From positions 124,001-188,000 of the forward strand of contig JNDT01002355.1 of NCBI GenBank assembly GCA_000697055.1: a stretch of 64,000 bases of DNA, written 5' to 3'. This document shows positions 11,515 through 24,369 of the stretch, piece after piece; position 1 is the first letter of the stretch; each line of letters starts with the position of its first letter. The DNA is from Saksenaea vasiformis B4078 (taxonomy: Eukaryota > Mucoromycota > Mucoromycetes > Mucorales > Saksenaeaceae). A program made the position numbers and the translations under genes. The notes under the pieces are model-generated. The model did no database searches, was not told the DNA's origin, and saw nothing but the letters and a program-made list of their open reading frames with translations.

Positions 11515-12329
11515 TCAACCTGTAAATAGCCAAGAATCCAGACATTCGATTAAAAAAAAACGCACTAGACTGCTATATTTCGATTCGTGGGACCGACAAT
11601 TAAAGACACAACTTATTGCGTAAAACCTTAACAAGTAAATTCTGCGTTGACTACAGGGCCCAAGCGCGTCCTAAGAAAGAAAGAGGATTGCTGCTATAAG
11701 CACTAATGACGGCGTTCTACGTACATTCGGTTGTCCATTGACCGATGGTAAGTTGCTCTATATAACTGCGTTCCCTCCTTAAAAAGGTTAAACTTGCAGC
11801 CAGCACTGGATTTGGCATCGTGGATACAGCGACTACGATCCACAGCCTCGCAGAAGCGATATTCATGTTTGAGAATGAAGATACAGTGGATACGCTAAGC
11901 TCTCCCTGCTTATATCTAGACACTCAACACAACTTTTTGTCCTGGAAGACGCTTTTCACGGCGAACTGTTATGCTACCAACATAGAGGAATAATAGTGAT
12001 GGCAGATTCTGCAGCAATTCTGGTGCGCTAGAATCAGTATATCATTGGAACACCAGGCGTAACTCTCTTTATGTTGGGAACTTGACATTATTTTAGCTAA
12101 ATCTTATGTCTTTCAAGTGCTGAAGTTAATAAAGGGGAGTTTACATTATTTTAGGTGGACATCTGCGTCATCCAAATATTACTTTGCGTTGACATCACCT
12201 CAATCCTACGGTGAGGAGCAGTAAACCTTTGCGCAGAGAAGCAGGTATCTTCGCATCTTTGATCAGAGGTGTATTGCACTGGTCCATTGTAATAGGTTCC
12301 ACAACGCACGGATCGTAACGCGTAAAGTG
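11515..12329. other. Intergenic, nothing recognised
   Basis: AT-rich sequence downstream of the polymerase gene with no supported gene. Short ORFs on both strands lack recognisable domains. Confidence 0.5.
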
Positions 12330-12612
12330 ACAGTATTTAAAGGAACGCATGAATCCTTTTTTTTTCTTGCTTCGGCTCTGTTTTCTATATCACATTCCCG
12401 GTACGTACTGGGATTGACTATACACGCAGGATTACTCATGTCTTATGGGTTATTGTTCAACGCATGGTCGTTAAACTCACAAAGCTGGCTACAGGCCGAG
12501 CACATCCCACCGGTCAAGGTGCAGGGCAGGCCCCTACCAGTAGGCAGGAATGCCCTTCGGGGGTTAAGTAAAAAAGACATCAAAACATCTTTCACTTAAT
12601 AACTGTGAATAC
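12330..12612 (-). repeat. Dispersed repeat, copy 1
   Basis: Both ends match the interval 35285-35722 in inverse orientation. The end at 12330-12385 (TTTAAAGGAACGCATGAAT and CTTCGGCTCTGTT) corresponds to the reverse complement of 35665-35722. The end at 12540-12612 (CCCTTCGGGGGTTAAGTAAA) corresponds to the reverse complement of 35285-35350. The interior is GC-rich compared with the surroundings. No ORF is conserved between the copies. It is possibly a non-autonomous element. Confidence 0.6.
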
Positions 12613-13169
12613 CACTTTACGCTGCTTCAACAAATTCTGCGTTTACCGAGGATCAACTTGATGTAAGTAACCGTAAGATTTTGTTGCCAATCCTATATCA
12701 ATGACCGCATATTCAATTTCCTCCTTAGCGCAAGCTTGGCTCTTGATGGGCGCATCACTCATTTAGAGTACTGTAAAATGGTATTCAATAAACAATACAT
12801 TGTAACATTCTTTTCTCTCACTTTCAATACGTTCGTATAATGCAGAAAACGATCATCTAGCCAACGCGGAAAGGCGAACTTGCACTTTGTTCACTCTTCT
12901 AGCGTTTTCGGCAGTTCAGTTAACTTTTGACAACATCATTTGTCGACCGATGCAACCGAAGCAAATCATGTATCTATTTACAGCGAATGTAGGATTCTCA
13001 TCAACAAGTTCCAGAAGTAATCGCTTATGTTCCTCATCCTGGTTTTGAAGGGCCAGTGAAATAATAATGGCCCCTGCAGAGGGGACTCGGAGCAATGCAA
13101 CCCAATGTGACCGACTGTGGGAAATGGGCGGTGCTGGAAGTGTGGTAACAGTTGTTTGCTCAGGTGATT
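12613..13169. other. Intergenic, nothing recognised
   Basis: No gene supported on either strand. Confidence 0.45.
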
Positions 13170-13275
13170 GGCGAAGAACACCAGCATGGTCAAGATGGTT
13201 CGGTTCCGGTGGTCATGCATCCTAAACAAAAAGACATGAATGATTTTGTCTACACGATGCACTGATACCTTCATT
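13170..13275 (+). repeat. Dispersed repeat fragment
   Basis: The segment resembles 35545-35645 on the same strand (shared core GGTCATGCA-CCTAAACAA and a common downstream order). It probably belongs to the same repeat family as 12330-12612. Confidence 0.45.
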
Positions 13276-13568
13276 AGAGTCTAATCGATAATAGCAGGAC
13301 CCAAAAAATGCAATCTTCCCCTTAAATATTCACCACGAAATGTTTTTTCAAACATATGTTCCAGTCGGACACTGGTGGAACCTACGTACTGCAACAAACC
13401 AGAACAACGCCGCGACACAGTGCAAGATTCAAAGCGGCAGACCACAACGTTATTTAGGGGTAATGGAGAAAACCGCATAAATCTGGTTATCTTCTTTCGC
13501 CTGGTGCGTCGTATCGACCTAGCATAAACCTTAAAAATTCAAATAGCATAGTTTCGAATGCTACTTTC

Positions 13569-13577
13569 GATAAAAGG
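13569..13577 (+). promoter_or_regulatory. GATAAAAGG box upstream of copy B
   Basis: Lies 44 bp before the ATG at 13613, in the same place as in copy A. Confidence 0.45.
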
Positions 13578-13612
13578 ACGAGCAACGCTGTAATATCCCT
13601 TTTTTCGCTTTA

Positions 13613-16543
13613 ATGAGTTGCTACATTGAAAAACTGGCAGTGCCATCTGACGTAACAGAAAAGATCTCGTGTCTTCTGTGGCATTTATCAATCTTTGATA
13701 GTTCACTCAATTTTTTGGGCATGATGTTCTCGACGATTGCACGCGAGGTTTTCATTCTGACGGGTCCACTGCCGAGTACCCTGCAATAGACGTTGGAGAG
13801 AGGAAGGACGACGTTCTTAGACTTCTTAATGGATATTCCTGCCATAAGCAATTCGAGGAGTATGCCTCTGTGACCATCAAGGCGGATGCTTGCATGGATG
13901 GATTACTGTTGGCCGACAGCGTTCCTGGCGGGATGTCTAAGACATGCGCATATGATATTGCTGCTCAATCTAGTTGCAGCGGATGTAAACAGAGCCAAGA
14001 GAAGTCTGGAAGGCACTTGGTTGAATATCCCTTTTCTAGCGTTTCTTGGGGAAAAGTAAGACATCAGGAAGTTTTTTTTATGGATGACCTAATGTTTTGT
14101 CCTAGGCCCATCTATCTTCCAACTCTCTCAAAGCAACTGTCAGTTTCAGGGAGTCTGTGCAAAGTGCTTTGAAGGAAGACACCGATAAGAAGAAGTACGA
14201 GGCTTTGCAGTCTGTTTTTGGAAGATTTGGATACTACTACTACGCATCAGAGATCTTTCTCGGTACTGTGATCCGTAGATATGTAGCATTATTTAACTGT
14301 ACTTTGACATAGGTGGCTTGCTTGCTCGTACAAAAAAGAGCAATATGGATTACGTGTTCACTCATACGAAAGTGAGTAGAAAGGTACAGAGCGGAAACAG
14401 AGCATAAAGCTGGTAATTTGAACATACGGCAATCCAGTCGGACCGTCCGATAGTAGAAGAATTTAGGGATGAAATCCAAGACTACGCAGTAATAGGTAAA
14501 TTTCCGTCCCCTATCTGCGGTAGTCGCTAGACAAAAGCTGTGATAGGAGGTATCCCCGGATTATTTTTCGTTGAAGGAACAAAAAAGTGGGAAGAATCCA
14601 CCAAGTCCAGGCCAGCAATCATCCAGTTCAGAACAGTGAAGCGTTTGTATGACATCCTTGAGAGGGTTGAGCGTCTTCAGACGGAGCAGGTTTACGAGAA
14701 AGCGTATTCCAATGGCTATTTTCGAAATGAAGTAGAAAAGGACAATGTCAGGAATCCCAAAGAATGCAAGGGAAGGAATGAAGATACGCGAGGTAAGCTT
14801 GATCAGTTGCAAAATAGGGATGAAATGAATTGTAAAGCAACTGATTGCGGAAACAAAACAGATCCGAGCAAACTTGAAGGCATGAGTCATCGACCATATG
14901 ATTTGGAACAAGATAACGATCTTTGGCAGGGAACTGCGCGAAAAGAACCTGAGCACACATACAGCGATGGGAATGATGCGACTAAAGATTACCACAAGGA
15001 TATTAGTGCCTTCGACTATGTATTCTACAGAAGCGATGAACGAGAACAGTTCGTACTTGGCGAGAAATACTATTATGGAATTGGCGTAGGTAAAGACTAC
15101 GTCAAAGCAAGCGAATGGTACAAAAAAGCGGCAAGTCATGGGTATAGCGATGCGCAAACCAGACTTGGAGATATGTACAGATATGGACGAGGTGTAGGTC
15201 GAAATAACAAGAAAGCAGCCGAATGGTACAAAAAAGCAGCAAACCAGGGAAATGCCGATGCGCAAACCAAACTTGGAGATATGTACTACCACGGACGAGG
15301 TGTACGCGTAGATGGCAAGGAAGCAGCTGAATGGTACAGAAAAGCAGCTGATCAGGGAAACGGCATTGCGCAGCACAAGCTTGGGGTGATGTATTCTATC
15401 GGGTGGGGCGTGCAGAAAGACAAGGAGAAAGCTGAGGAATTGTACTCCAGAGCGATTGAACGGTGTAGACTTGCAGCATATCAAGGAAATGGCGATGCGC
15501 AAACCCAGCTCGCGGTTATGAACGAATATGGACGAGGTGTAGTGAGGGACTACAGAAAAGTAATTGAATGGTACCAAAAAGCGGCGGATCAAGGAAGTGA
15601 AGAGGCGGAAATAAGACTTGGCGATATTTACAGAGATTACGAGAGAAAGATCGACAAAGCAATTGAATGGTACCAGAAAGCGGCGAATCAAGGAAGTGAA
15701 GATGCGGAGATAAGACTCGGTGATATCTACAGAAATGGAAAGGAAGACAAGGACAAAGCAATTGGGTGGTACCGGAAAGCAGCGGATCAAGGAAGTGATG
15801 CGGCGAAAATAAGGCTTGGTCATATTTACGGGTATTACAAGGAAGATATCGACAAAGCGATTGAATGGTACCAAGAAGCAGCGGATCAAGGAAATGAAGA
15901 CGCACACATGGAACTTGGATATATTTACAGATATGAAAAGAAAGACATCGACAAAACAATTGAATGGTACCAGAGAGCAGCAAATCAAGGAAATGTACAT
16001 GCGCAATTCAATCTTGGCGATATTTACAGAGAAGAAAAGAAAGATATCCACAAAGCAAGTGAGTGGTATCGAAAAGCGGAGGATCAAGCAGATGGATATG
16101 AGCTACTGTGGCGTGGATATAGTTGCATACGCTACGGGGAAGGCGTCGCCGAAGCAATGAAATGGTACCGAAAATCGGCGTATAAAGGCTATCATGCTGG
16201 ACAAGAGAAATTGGGAGATGCTTACAGAGTTTACAAGAAAGATCTCGACGAGGCAATTAAGTGGTACAAAGAAGCGGTGGATCGAGGGAGCTTTAATGCG
16301 CAGATCAAACTTGGAGATTGTTACAGACAAAAGAAAGACATCGGCAAAGCAATTGAATGCTACCAAAAAGCAGCGGATCAAGGATATACAGACGCATATA
16401 TCAGTGTTGGGGATATCTACGGATATGAAAGAAAAGATATCGACAAAGCAATGGAATGGTATCAAAAAGCAAAAGATGAAGGTCATCCTTGGGGGCAACA
16501 GAGACTCGAACAACTACAGCGAAAAGGATGGACAAACAGTTAA
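13613..16543 (+). CDS. Sel1/MACPF-like family, copy B (two in-frame stops in exon 4)
   Basis: Exons by comparison with the family are 13613-13651, 13702-14055, 14106-14262, 14313-14495 and 14547-16543. Exon 5 is open for its full length and encodes an acidic linker and about 15 Sel1 repeats, one of the longest arrays in the window. Exon 4 is 39 nt longer than in A and carries two in-frame TAA codons at 14405 and 14414. A 54-nt GT-AG segment (14384-14437, a multiple of three and of typical intron size) covers both stops, so it may have become an intron. Otherwise the gene is a recent pseudogene. The PYYYP-type MACPF motif is altered (FGYYYYASE). The five-exon architecture is otherwise that of copy A. 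Confidence 0.65.
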
Positions 16544-16788
16544 AATACTTGGATGACTTGTCTTGCCAAGAAGAAGAATAAATGGATTTCCCTCAGCGTG
16601 TGAGCTCAACCTTTTTCTATGATTTCCTGTTGCGAGTTCATCACCGGTTCATCCGCCAACGTGCAAATCTTCCTTGTTTGACGGTGCTTGTGCCTCTCCA
16701 TTTTAAGGTAGTGAGGCCCCTGACGTCTCACATCGGCTTAGATGAACCTTAACAGAATTTAAATGGCGCCATTCCGAGCACTCATTCC
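16544..16788 (+). repeat. Family 3' flank behind copy B
   Basis: The sequence after the stop matches that after copy C (20026-20260), including TTTCCCTCAG-GTGTGAGC and GACGGTGCTTGTG. B, C and D were therefore duplicated in tandem with their flanks. Confidence 0.65.
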
Positions 16789-16797
16789 GATAAAAGG
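16789..16797 (+). promoter_or_regulatory. GATAAAAGG box upstream of copy C
   Basis: Lies 43 bp before the ATG at 16832. Confidence 0.45.
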
Positions 16798-16831
16798 ATG
16801 ACAGACACTACAATATCACTTCCTCTCTACA

Positions 16832-19800
16832 ATGGACTTGTACAATGCAACAGAGAGATTACCATCTAACGTAACAAGACAAACTCATGTCTTATATGTG
16901 CTTACCGAACATTTTTGACAGTTCACGCGATTTTTGACCTATGATGTCTTCAACCGGTGCACACGAGGTCTCCATTTTGATGGATGCACTGCCGAGCACT
17001 CTGCAATAGAGGTTGAAGAAGGAAAGGATAATATGCTCAGACTACTTCATGATTATTCCTCCAATAAACCATTCACGGAACATACCTGCACGAGAACAGT
17101 CGATGCGGATACTTCGATGGACGGATTACTGATGGACGATGGCTTTCTCCTTTTGCCATCTAAAACGTTTCCTTATAATATTGCTGCAGAAGCTAGTTGT
17201 AGCGCACGTAAACAAAACCAGCTTGCTTCTGGAAAGGATTCAGTAGAATACACCGTTTCTTATATTTCTTGGGGAGAAGTAAGAAATCAAGCAGATTATT
17301 ATGGATGGTTCAATTTATGGCATTCGCGCTAGGTACATCTCCCTTCCCACTCTGTTAAGGCAACTGCTCGTTTTAAGGAAGCCGTGAGAGGTGCTTTGAA
17401 GGAAAGCACCGATAAGGAGAAATATGAGGCGCTGCAAGGAGTGTTTGGACGGTTTGGGTACTATTATCCGTCTAAAATCTTACTTGGTAATGTGATTAAT
17501 ACATGCGTAACATTCTCTAACTATCCCCCTGATTCAGGTGGTCTACTGGCTTGTAAGAGGGAGAGCTCAAACTTACAAAGCGGGGATTACTGCGAGCCGG
17601 AGATTAAGCATATCACAATCCAGTCCATCCGTGAGGTAGTAGAAAGAGTTACGGATGCAATCAAAGGTTATAAAATTATTGGTAATATCCATCACATACA
17701 CGGTAGTTGCTGGACATGATTGCGATAGGTGGTGATTCCGAATTATTTTTCGTGGATGGATTAGGGAAATGGAAAGAAACTACGAGGTCCAGACCAGCCA
17801 TTATTCAGTTCAAAGATTTGAGGCCAATTTATGAAATTCTTGAGAATGATGAACGACTTCAAGCGGAGGAGGTTTACGACAAAGCATTTTCCGATAATGA
17901 GCTTGGACATGTGATTGATAAGAACTCCGCTGAAATCTTTAGAAAGTGTGTCAAACACAATGAAAGTAGGGGAGGCAAAGTTTACAATATGAGCTGGTTG
18001 CAAGTTCTGGACCAAGGCAGCAACAGAGCCATAGATAATGGCCCTGTAAACTTGCAAAACGAACCTGAAAAAGATATATTCAGCGACGATACTGACTATG
18101 ACAACAATACGGATGGTGACAGCAATACCAATGATATTACCATGCAACTAGAGGTCGTTGGCCGAGGAAGTAGAGAGACACAAAAAGACTATAATGACTT
18201 ACCCAACCATGAAGGTAGCTTGCACAGAGAGCAGTATGACCTTCGTCTAACTAGCAAAGCAGCCAAACAAGAACACGAAGAAAATATGTCCATTGGTGAA
18301 GATGCCGATGACGGTGGCGAGATCGACCATATTAGCTTAATACAAAAAGTGGACGATCACAAAAGTGAGGACATGCAATATGAGCGTGAAATTAAAGAGA
18401 GTCATGAAGGAAATGTAGGCATAGACAGTGGAAATGATGCTGGCCCATACGAAAATTCAATTAATCAGAATAACGGACGTGAACAATTCAAGCTTGGAGA
18501 GAAATACTATCGCGGAATCGATGTGGATAAAGACTACGCTAAAGCATATAAATGGTACAAAAAGGCTGCAGATCAGGGAAATAGCGACGCACACACTAGA
18601 CTTGGAGATATGCACAGGTATGGACGAGGTGTAGATCGGAACAACAAGAAAGCAGCTGAATGGTACGAAATGGCAGCGAAGCAGGGAAATGGGGATGCGC
18701 AAGTAAAACTGGGCGATATGTACCAACATGGACGAGGCGTACCTATAGACAGCAAAAAAGCAGCTGAATGGTACGAAATGGCAGCTGATCAGGGATATGG
18801 CATTGGGCAACACAATCTTGGGGTGATGTATTCTATTGGATGGGGCGTGGAGAGAGACAAGGAGAAAGCGGAAGAATTATACTCCAGAGCGGCTGAATGG
18901 TGCAAAGGTGCAGCACGTCAAGGAAACAGCCATGCGCAAACCAAGCTTGCAATTATGAACGAATATGGACGAGGTGTAGTTAAAGATTACAGGAAAGTAA
19001 TTGAATGGTACCAGAGAGCGGCGGATCAAGGAAATGAAGATGCGGAAATGAGACTTGGTGATATTTACAGAGATTACACGAAAGATATCAACAAAGCGAT
19101 TGCATGGTACCAGAAAGCGGCGGATCAAGGAAGCGAAGATGCGGAGATAAGACTCGGGGACATTTACAGACATAAAAAATACGACAATGATAAAGCAATT
19201 GAGTGGTATCAGAAAGCGGCGGACCAAGGAAGTGAAGTTGCGCAAATAAAGCTTGGTCATATTTACGGAGATTTCGGAGCAGATATCGACAAAGCGATTG
19301 AATGGTACCAGAAAGCGGCGGATCAAGGAAATGAAGATGCACGGATGAGACTTGGGTATATTTACAGAGATGAAAAGAAAGACATTGACAAAGCAATTGA
19401 ATGGTACCAAAAAGCGGTGAAGCAAGGGAATGTACATGCGCAATTCATCCTTGGTGATATTTACGGATATAAAAAGAGAGACATCCACAAAGCAATATGG
19501 TGGTATCGAAAAGCGGAGGATCAAGCAGATGGGTATGAGCTACTGCGACGTGGAGATGACTGCAGATATTATCCGAGAGATATTCACGGACTAATGGTAT
19601 GGTATGGAATAGCGGAGGCTCGAGCAGATGTATATGAACTACTGCGACGTAGGCATAGTTGCATGGAATGGTACCGAAAATCGGCGTATAAAGGGTATCC
19701 TGCTGGGCAAGAGAGATTGGGAGATTCTTACAGACTCGAAAAGAAAGATCTCGACGAAGCAATAAATTGGTACAAAAAAGCGGCGGATCAAGGGTGTTAT

Positions 19801-20025
19801 ACTGCGCAGATCAAGCTTGGAGATTGTTACAGACAGAAGAAAGACATCGGCAAAGCAATTGAATGCTATCAAAAAATGGTGGGCAAAGAATGTACAGACG
19901 CATATATCAGTATTGGCGATATTTACCAGTATGAAACAAAAGACATTGGCAAAGCAGTGGAATGGTACCAAAAAGCAAAGGATAAAGGCCATCCCTGGGG
20001 GCAACAGAGAATCGAACAGCTATAG
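16832..20025 (+). CDS. Sel1-repeat protein with MACPF-like domain, copy C
   Basis: Exons are 16832-16870, 16922-17278, 17333-17486, 17538-17681 and 17729-20025; the joined frame is open for 996 residues, the longest member here. The start exon encodes MDLYNATERLPSN. MACPF-like landmarks are present (FGYYYPSKILLGG across the exon 3/4 junction; GGDSELFFVDG at the start of exon 5). The linker is acidic. The Sel1 region starts near residue 490 and mixes 36-residue and 33-residue repeats with a few aberrant ones (for example around 19530-19680, where spacing is irregular). No break is seen, so this copy should make protein. It sits between B and D in a same-strand tandem array. Confidence 0.87.
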
Positions 20026-20260
20026 CGAAAAGGATGGACAAATAATTAAAATACCTGACGAGTCGTCTTACCATGAAGAAGTGTGAATGCATTTCCCTCA
20101 GTGTGTGAGCGCAACCTTTCTCTTCGGTTTACTGTAGCGAGCTAACCACCGGTACATCCAGCAAGATACAAATCTTCCATGTTTGACAGTGCTTGTGTCT
20201 TCCATTTTAAGATAATAAGGCGCCTGATGCCTCACATGAACCTTAACGAGCGCTTATTTT
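20026..20260 (+). repeat. Family 3' flank behind copy C
   Basis: This is the counterpart of the flank behind copy B. Confidence 0.6.
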
Positions 20261-20269
20261 GATAAAAGC
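20261..20269 (+). promoter_or_regulatory. GATAAAAGC box upstream of copy D
   Basis: Lies 41 bp before the ATG at 20302. Confidence 0.4.
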
Positions 20270-20301
20270 ACGATAGACTCTACAGCATCTCCTTCTTTTC
20301 A

Positions 20302-22858
20302 ATGACCTTCTACGACTCAACATTGAAATCATCTAATGTGACTAGGCAAAATCATGCCCTCTATGCGTTTATCTGACATTTTTGATAGTTCACTCAATTT
20401 TTGACCTATGATGTCTTCAACCGGTGCACACGAGGCCTCCATCTTGATGGGTGCACTGCCGAGTACTCTGCAGTAGAAGTCGAAGAGGGGAAGGATAACA
20501 TGCTCAGATTAGTTCATGAGTATTCCTCCAATAAACCATTCGTGGAGTATACCTGCACAAAAAGGGTCGATGCCGACAATTCTATGGGCAGATTACTGAT
20601 GGGCGACAACCTTTTGCGTTTGCCATCTAAAATGTTTGCTTATGATACTGCTGCAGAAACTAGTTGTAACGCACGTAAACAGCGTCAGCAGTCCTTTGGA
20701 AAAGACTCGGTAGAATACGATGTTTCTTATATTTCTTGGGGAGAAGTAAGAAATCAAGCAGGGGGTTTATGGATGCTTCGATTCATGGGGTTTCCTATAG
20801 GTACATCTGTCTTCGGGATATGTCAAAGCGACAGTCCGTTTCAAGGAAGCTGTGCAAAATGCCTTGAAGGAAGGTGCCAATAAGAAGAAATATAAAGCGC
20901 TACAAGGCGTGTTCGAACGATTTGGATATTACTATCCAGCAAGGATCTTATTTGGTATTGCAACTAATACATGTATAAGGTCATTTAAATGTCTCCCGGA
21001 TCAGGTGGTCTACTTGCTTGTAAGAAAGAGGGTTCAAAGATACACGATGGAAACAGAGGTGAATCGGAGCATAAGCATCAAGCAATACGATACAGTGACC
21101 ACGTAGCCGAAAGCGTTGCAAACGCAATCAAAAATCACAAGTACTGGGAAGTTATAGGTACTGTTTATCACGAATCTCTGATAGTTGCTAGACAAGCTTG
21201 TGGTAGGTGGTGATCCCGGATTATTTTTCATGGATGGGTTAGAAAACTGGAAAGAGACTACAAGATCCAGACCAGCCATTATCCAGTTCAGAGATCTGAA
21301 GCCAATTTATGAAATTCTTGAGAATGACGAACGACTCCAAGTAGAGGAGATTTTCGACAAAGCATTTTCTGATGATGAGCTTGCACATGCAGTCGAAGGG
21401 AACCCGGCTGCAATTTTCAAAAAGTGTGTCAAAAGCAATGAAAGCGTGAGAGATAAAATTAGCGACACGGGTTGCTTGCAGGTTCTGGACCAAGACAGCA
21501 ACAGAGCCATAGATAATGGACATGAAATTGGGCAAAACGAACCTGAAAAGCATGTATTCAGGGACGATTCTGATAACGGCAGCCATACCAAAGACATTAG
21601 CACACAGTACGACATTGTTGGCCGAAAAAGCGGAGAGACACCAGCTGATTCCAATCATCTCCCCAGCCATCAAGGAAGTTCGCACAGAGACCAGCAGGAT
21701 GTCAATCTGAGCACAAAAGCAGCCAATCGACAAAACAAACGTGAAGGAAACCTGTACAGCGATGGAGACACCGACGATGACGGCGATATTAACCACGTTA
21801 GCATAATACAGAAAGCAGATGATCACAAAACTGAAGATTTGAAAGATGGATGTGAAAATACACAAAGTCATGAAGGAACTGCAGGCATAGACAGTGTAAA
21901 TGATGCTAGCTCGTACGAAACTTCAATGGATCAGAACGATGAACGGCAGCAGCTCAAGCTTGGCGAGAAATACTACCGCGGAATAGATGTGGACAAGGAC
22001 TACATTAAAGCGATCGAATGGTTCAGAAAGGCAGCTGAACAGGGAAATAGTGAAGCACAAACCAAACTGGGAGATATGCACAAATATGGACGAGGGGTAG
22101 ATCGCAACGACAAGAAAGCAGTCGAATGGTACCAAAAGGCAGCGGATCAAGGAAATAGTGATGCGCAAACCAAACTTGGAGAAATGTACTACCATGGGCA
22201 CGGCGTAAATCGAGACAATGAGACAGCAGTTAAATGGTACCGAAAAGCAGCATATCAGGGACATGGAATTGGGCAATTTAACCTTGGATATATGTATGAG
22301 CGCGAGTATGGTATGAACAACAAAGATTATCACAAAGCGAAGGAATTATACTCCAAAGCAATGGAATGGTGCAAAAACAGAGCTGATCGAGGGAATGAAG
22401 ATGCGCAATACGCGCTTGGAAAGATGTACTATCAGGGAGGTGGAGTGAGTCAGGACCTCAACAAAGCAATAGAATGGCTTCAAAAGTCGGCGGATCAAGG
22501 AAATGAAGATGCGCAATTCTGGCTTGGATATATTTACATCAGAGAAATGGAAGACGTCGACAAAGCAATTGAATGGTACCAAAAAGCAGCAGATCAAGGA
22601 AATGAAGGGATACAACAGGTACTCGGGGCTATTTACAAGAAAGAAAAGGGAGACATTGACAAGGCAATTGAATGGTATAAAAAAGCGGCGGCTCAAGGAA
22701 ATGGAAATGCCCAAGTCACTCTTGGATATATTTACAGATATGAAATGCAAGACATCGACAAAGCCATCGAGTGGTACCAGCAAGCGGCAGATCAAGGAAA
22801 TGACGTTGCGCAAAGTTTTCTTATAGAATTACAGAGATGTCATGGACAAAGCAGCTAG
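20302..22858 (+). CDS. Sel1-repeat protein with MACPF-like domain, copy D
   Basis: Exons are 20302-20337, 20389-20745, 20801-20954, 21005-21157 and 21207-22858; the joined frame is open for 783 residues. The first donor is GTGACT where other copies have GTAAC. The exon 3/4 junction reads FGYYYPARILFGG and exon 5 opens with GGDPGLFFMDG. The acidic linker is rich in D, S and N. About nine or ten Sel1 repeats follow and the C terminus is short after the last one. Exon 4 and the exon 5 start resemble copy H more than copy A. No inactivating change is seen. Confidence 0.87.
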
Positions 22859-23445
22859 TCAAATAAAAAGCTTGCCATTTACGCTCTATGATTAGTGAAA
22901 GCGCAGATTAGTACTTTTTTACGTGTTTAGTTGGCTACGGAGAGTTGTCGTATATGTTTCAATTAAAAAAAAAGATGTTTGACTGAGAAAGTGCTGCTCA
23001 TTGTGCTGGATACTGAGATATGAAGCATGAGATTTCAAGTAATGATGTCTTCATTCAATTTTGAGAAAAGTTGTGGCACTTTCAATCAGAGTGGTCAGTT
23101 TCCTCATAGCCTGTAGGCAGATAACTCCGGTGATGCCAATTCGATCATCGCTTAATACCGACGTTGAGTGATTCCTTGTTACTAAGTTTTTGAAGGATCG
23201 TTAGCAAAAATACTTTACAAAAGCAAAAATAGATGGAGTTATGTTATACAATGTTCCGGAGTTGCATCACAGGAAGCGGAATTTCTATGGGTCAAAGTCA
23301 CCATTGATAAATGTTGTCAATTTATCAATGGCATATTTTTTCTTTGTTTTAAAAAAGTTAATTTTTTTTATGAGCGCTTCAGAACGTAAGGACGATTGAT
23401 GATCAGATGTTAGACTAATATCCTCAAGCTTTAGCAGAAAGTCTG
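22859..23445. other. Intergenic, nothing recognised
   Basis: AT-rich; the usual family 3' flank is not recognisable directly behind copy D. Confidence 0.45.
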
Positions 23446-24250
23446 TTGAAAAGGAAATATCCAACGCCAGCAAATAGACGATTGGTTGGTTTGAGAAGCT
23501 ATGCAATAAAACCGGTCGATCGACGGTTAGAAAAAAGGAAAAATCGAACGGATGATCAGAAAAAAGCACAAGCAGATCGAAAGAAGCGAGCAAAGATTGA
23601 GGAAATAATAAAGAATCAGTTAAAAGAAGAGGGAAAACTACGCAAAACATGCGAGGATAATGGAAGTGTTCGTACAATGCGATCGCATTCACGAGTATCA
23701 AGTCATCTCTGCCATTTCCATGTCAAGAATAAGAAAGGACCAAGGAAATATTCGAAGGAAGACTAGAACTTTTTACAAGAAAGGTTCCCATTGCTTCTGT
23801 ATGTAGATCAGAAAACATTAACGACATCGTAAATCTTCAAAGAGACCTTCGTGGTAAATAGTTACAGCACTATTCCAAGATAGTGATCATGTTTTCGACT
23901 GGCAGAATTGCAAGAAGTGGGAGAAATTATATACCTCGCGTGCGACGAGAAAATCGCTGATCGCAAAGTTTAGTGGAACAATCGGAAGGAAACATACAGG
24001 GGTATCGGATCAGATTCTCAAGGCGCTCAGAACGAAGGAAAGAGATGGACGACGTGTCGTTGTGGAAGTGGATGAGCTTCGTACATCCAAAGTATGTTCC
24101 AGTTGCGGCAATATAACCTACAGAATGTGAAAGGAGTATTCGGGACGTCTCTCCACGTCGTTGTCAGATGCAAACAAAGTGTAAAACGGTCTGGAACCGC
24201 GACGTGAACGCGAGTCGCAACATCCTGTCAGTAGCAGCTCACATGACTGC
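23446..24250 (+). pseudogene. Fanzor/TnpB-like remnant
   Basis: The 3' part (about 24040-24235) translates, with one frame change near 24127, to the hallmark C terminus of TnpB/Fanzor proteins: an acidic residue followed by the first zinc-ribbon pair (VDELRTSKVCSSCG), then CKTVWNRDVNASRNIL with the RuvC-III aspartate. Upstream, 23446-23763 is an open frame rich in K and R that may be part of the same protein. Stops separate the blocks. No RuvC-I motif or full-length ORF is found. Fanzors are eukaryotic relatives of TnpB, RNA-guided nucleases carried by transposons. This copy is dead. Confidence 0.55.
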
Positions 24251-24369
24251 GAATGGAAACTCCAGGCCCGTGCCATTCCGATGCTCATTGCGAAGATAGA
24301 CCTCCAGTATCAAATACAAGTTGTTTCTATAGAAAAACTGAAGATACTTGTTATAATGTTCGAGTTCCT

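Noticed and set aside
14561..16087. Long minus-strand frame of 508 codons opposite copy B, and similar antisense frames opposite A, C, D, F and G
   Set aside because: These are mirror frames of the Sel1 coding repeats: codon bias of the repeat leaves one antisense frame open. Their composition (long runs of F, V, I, S) and repeat period simply follow the sense gene.
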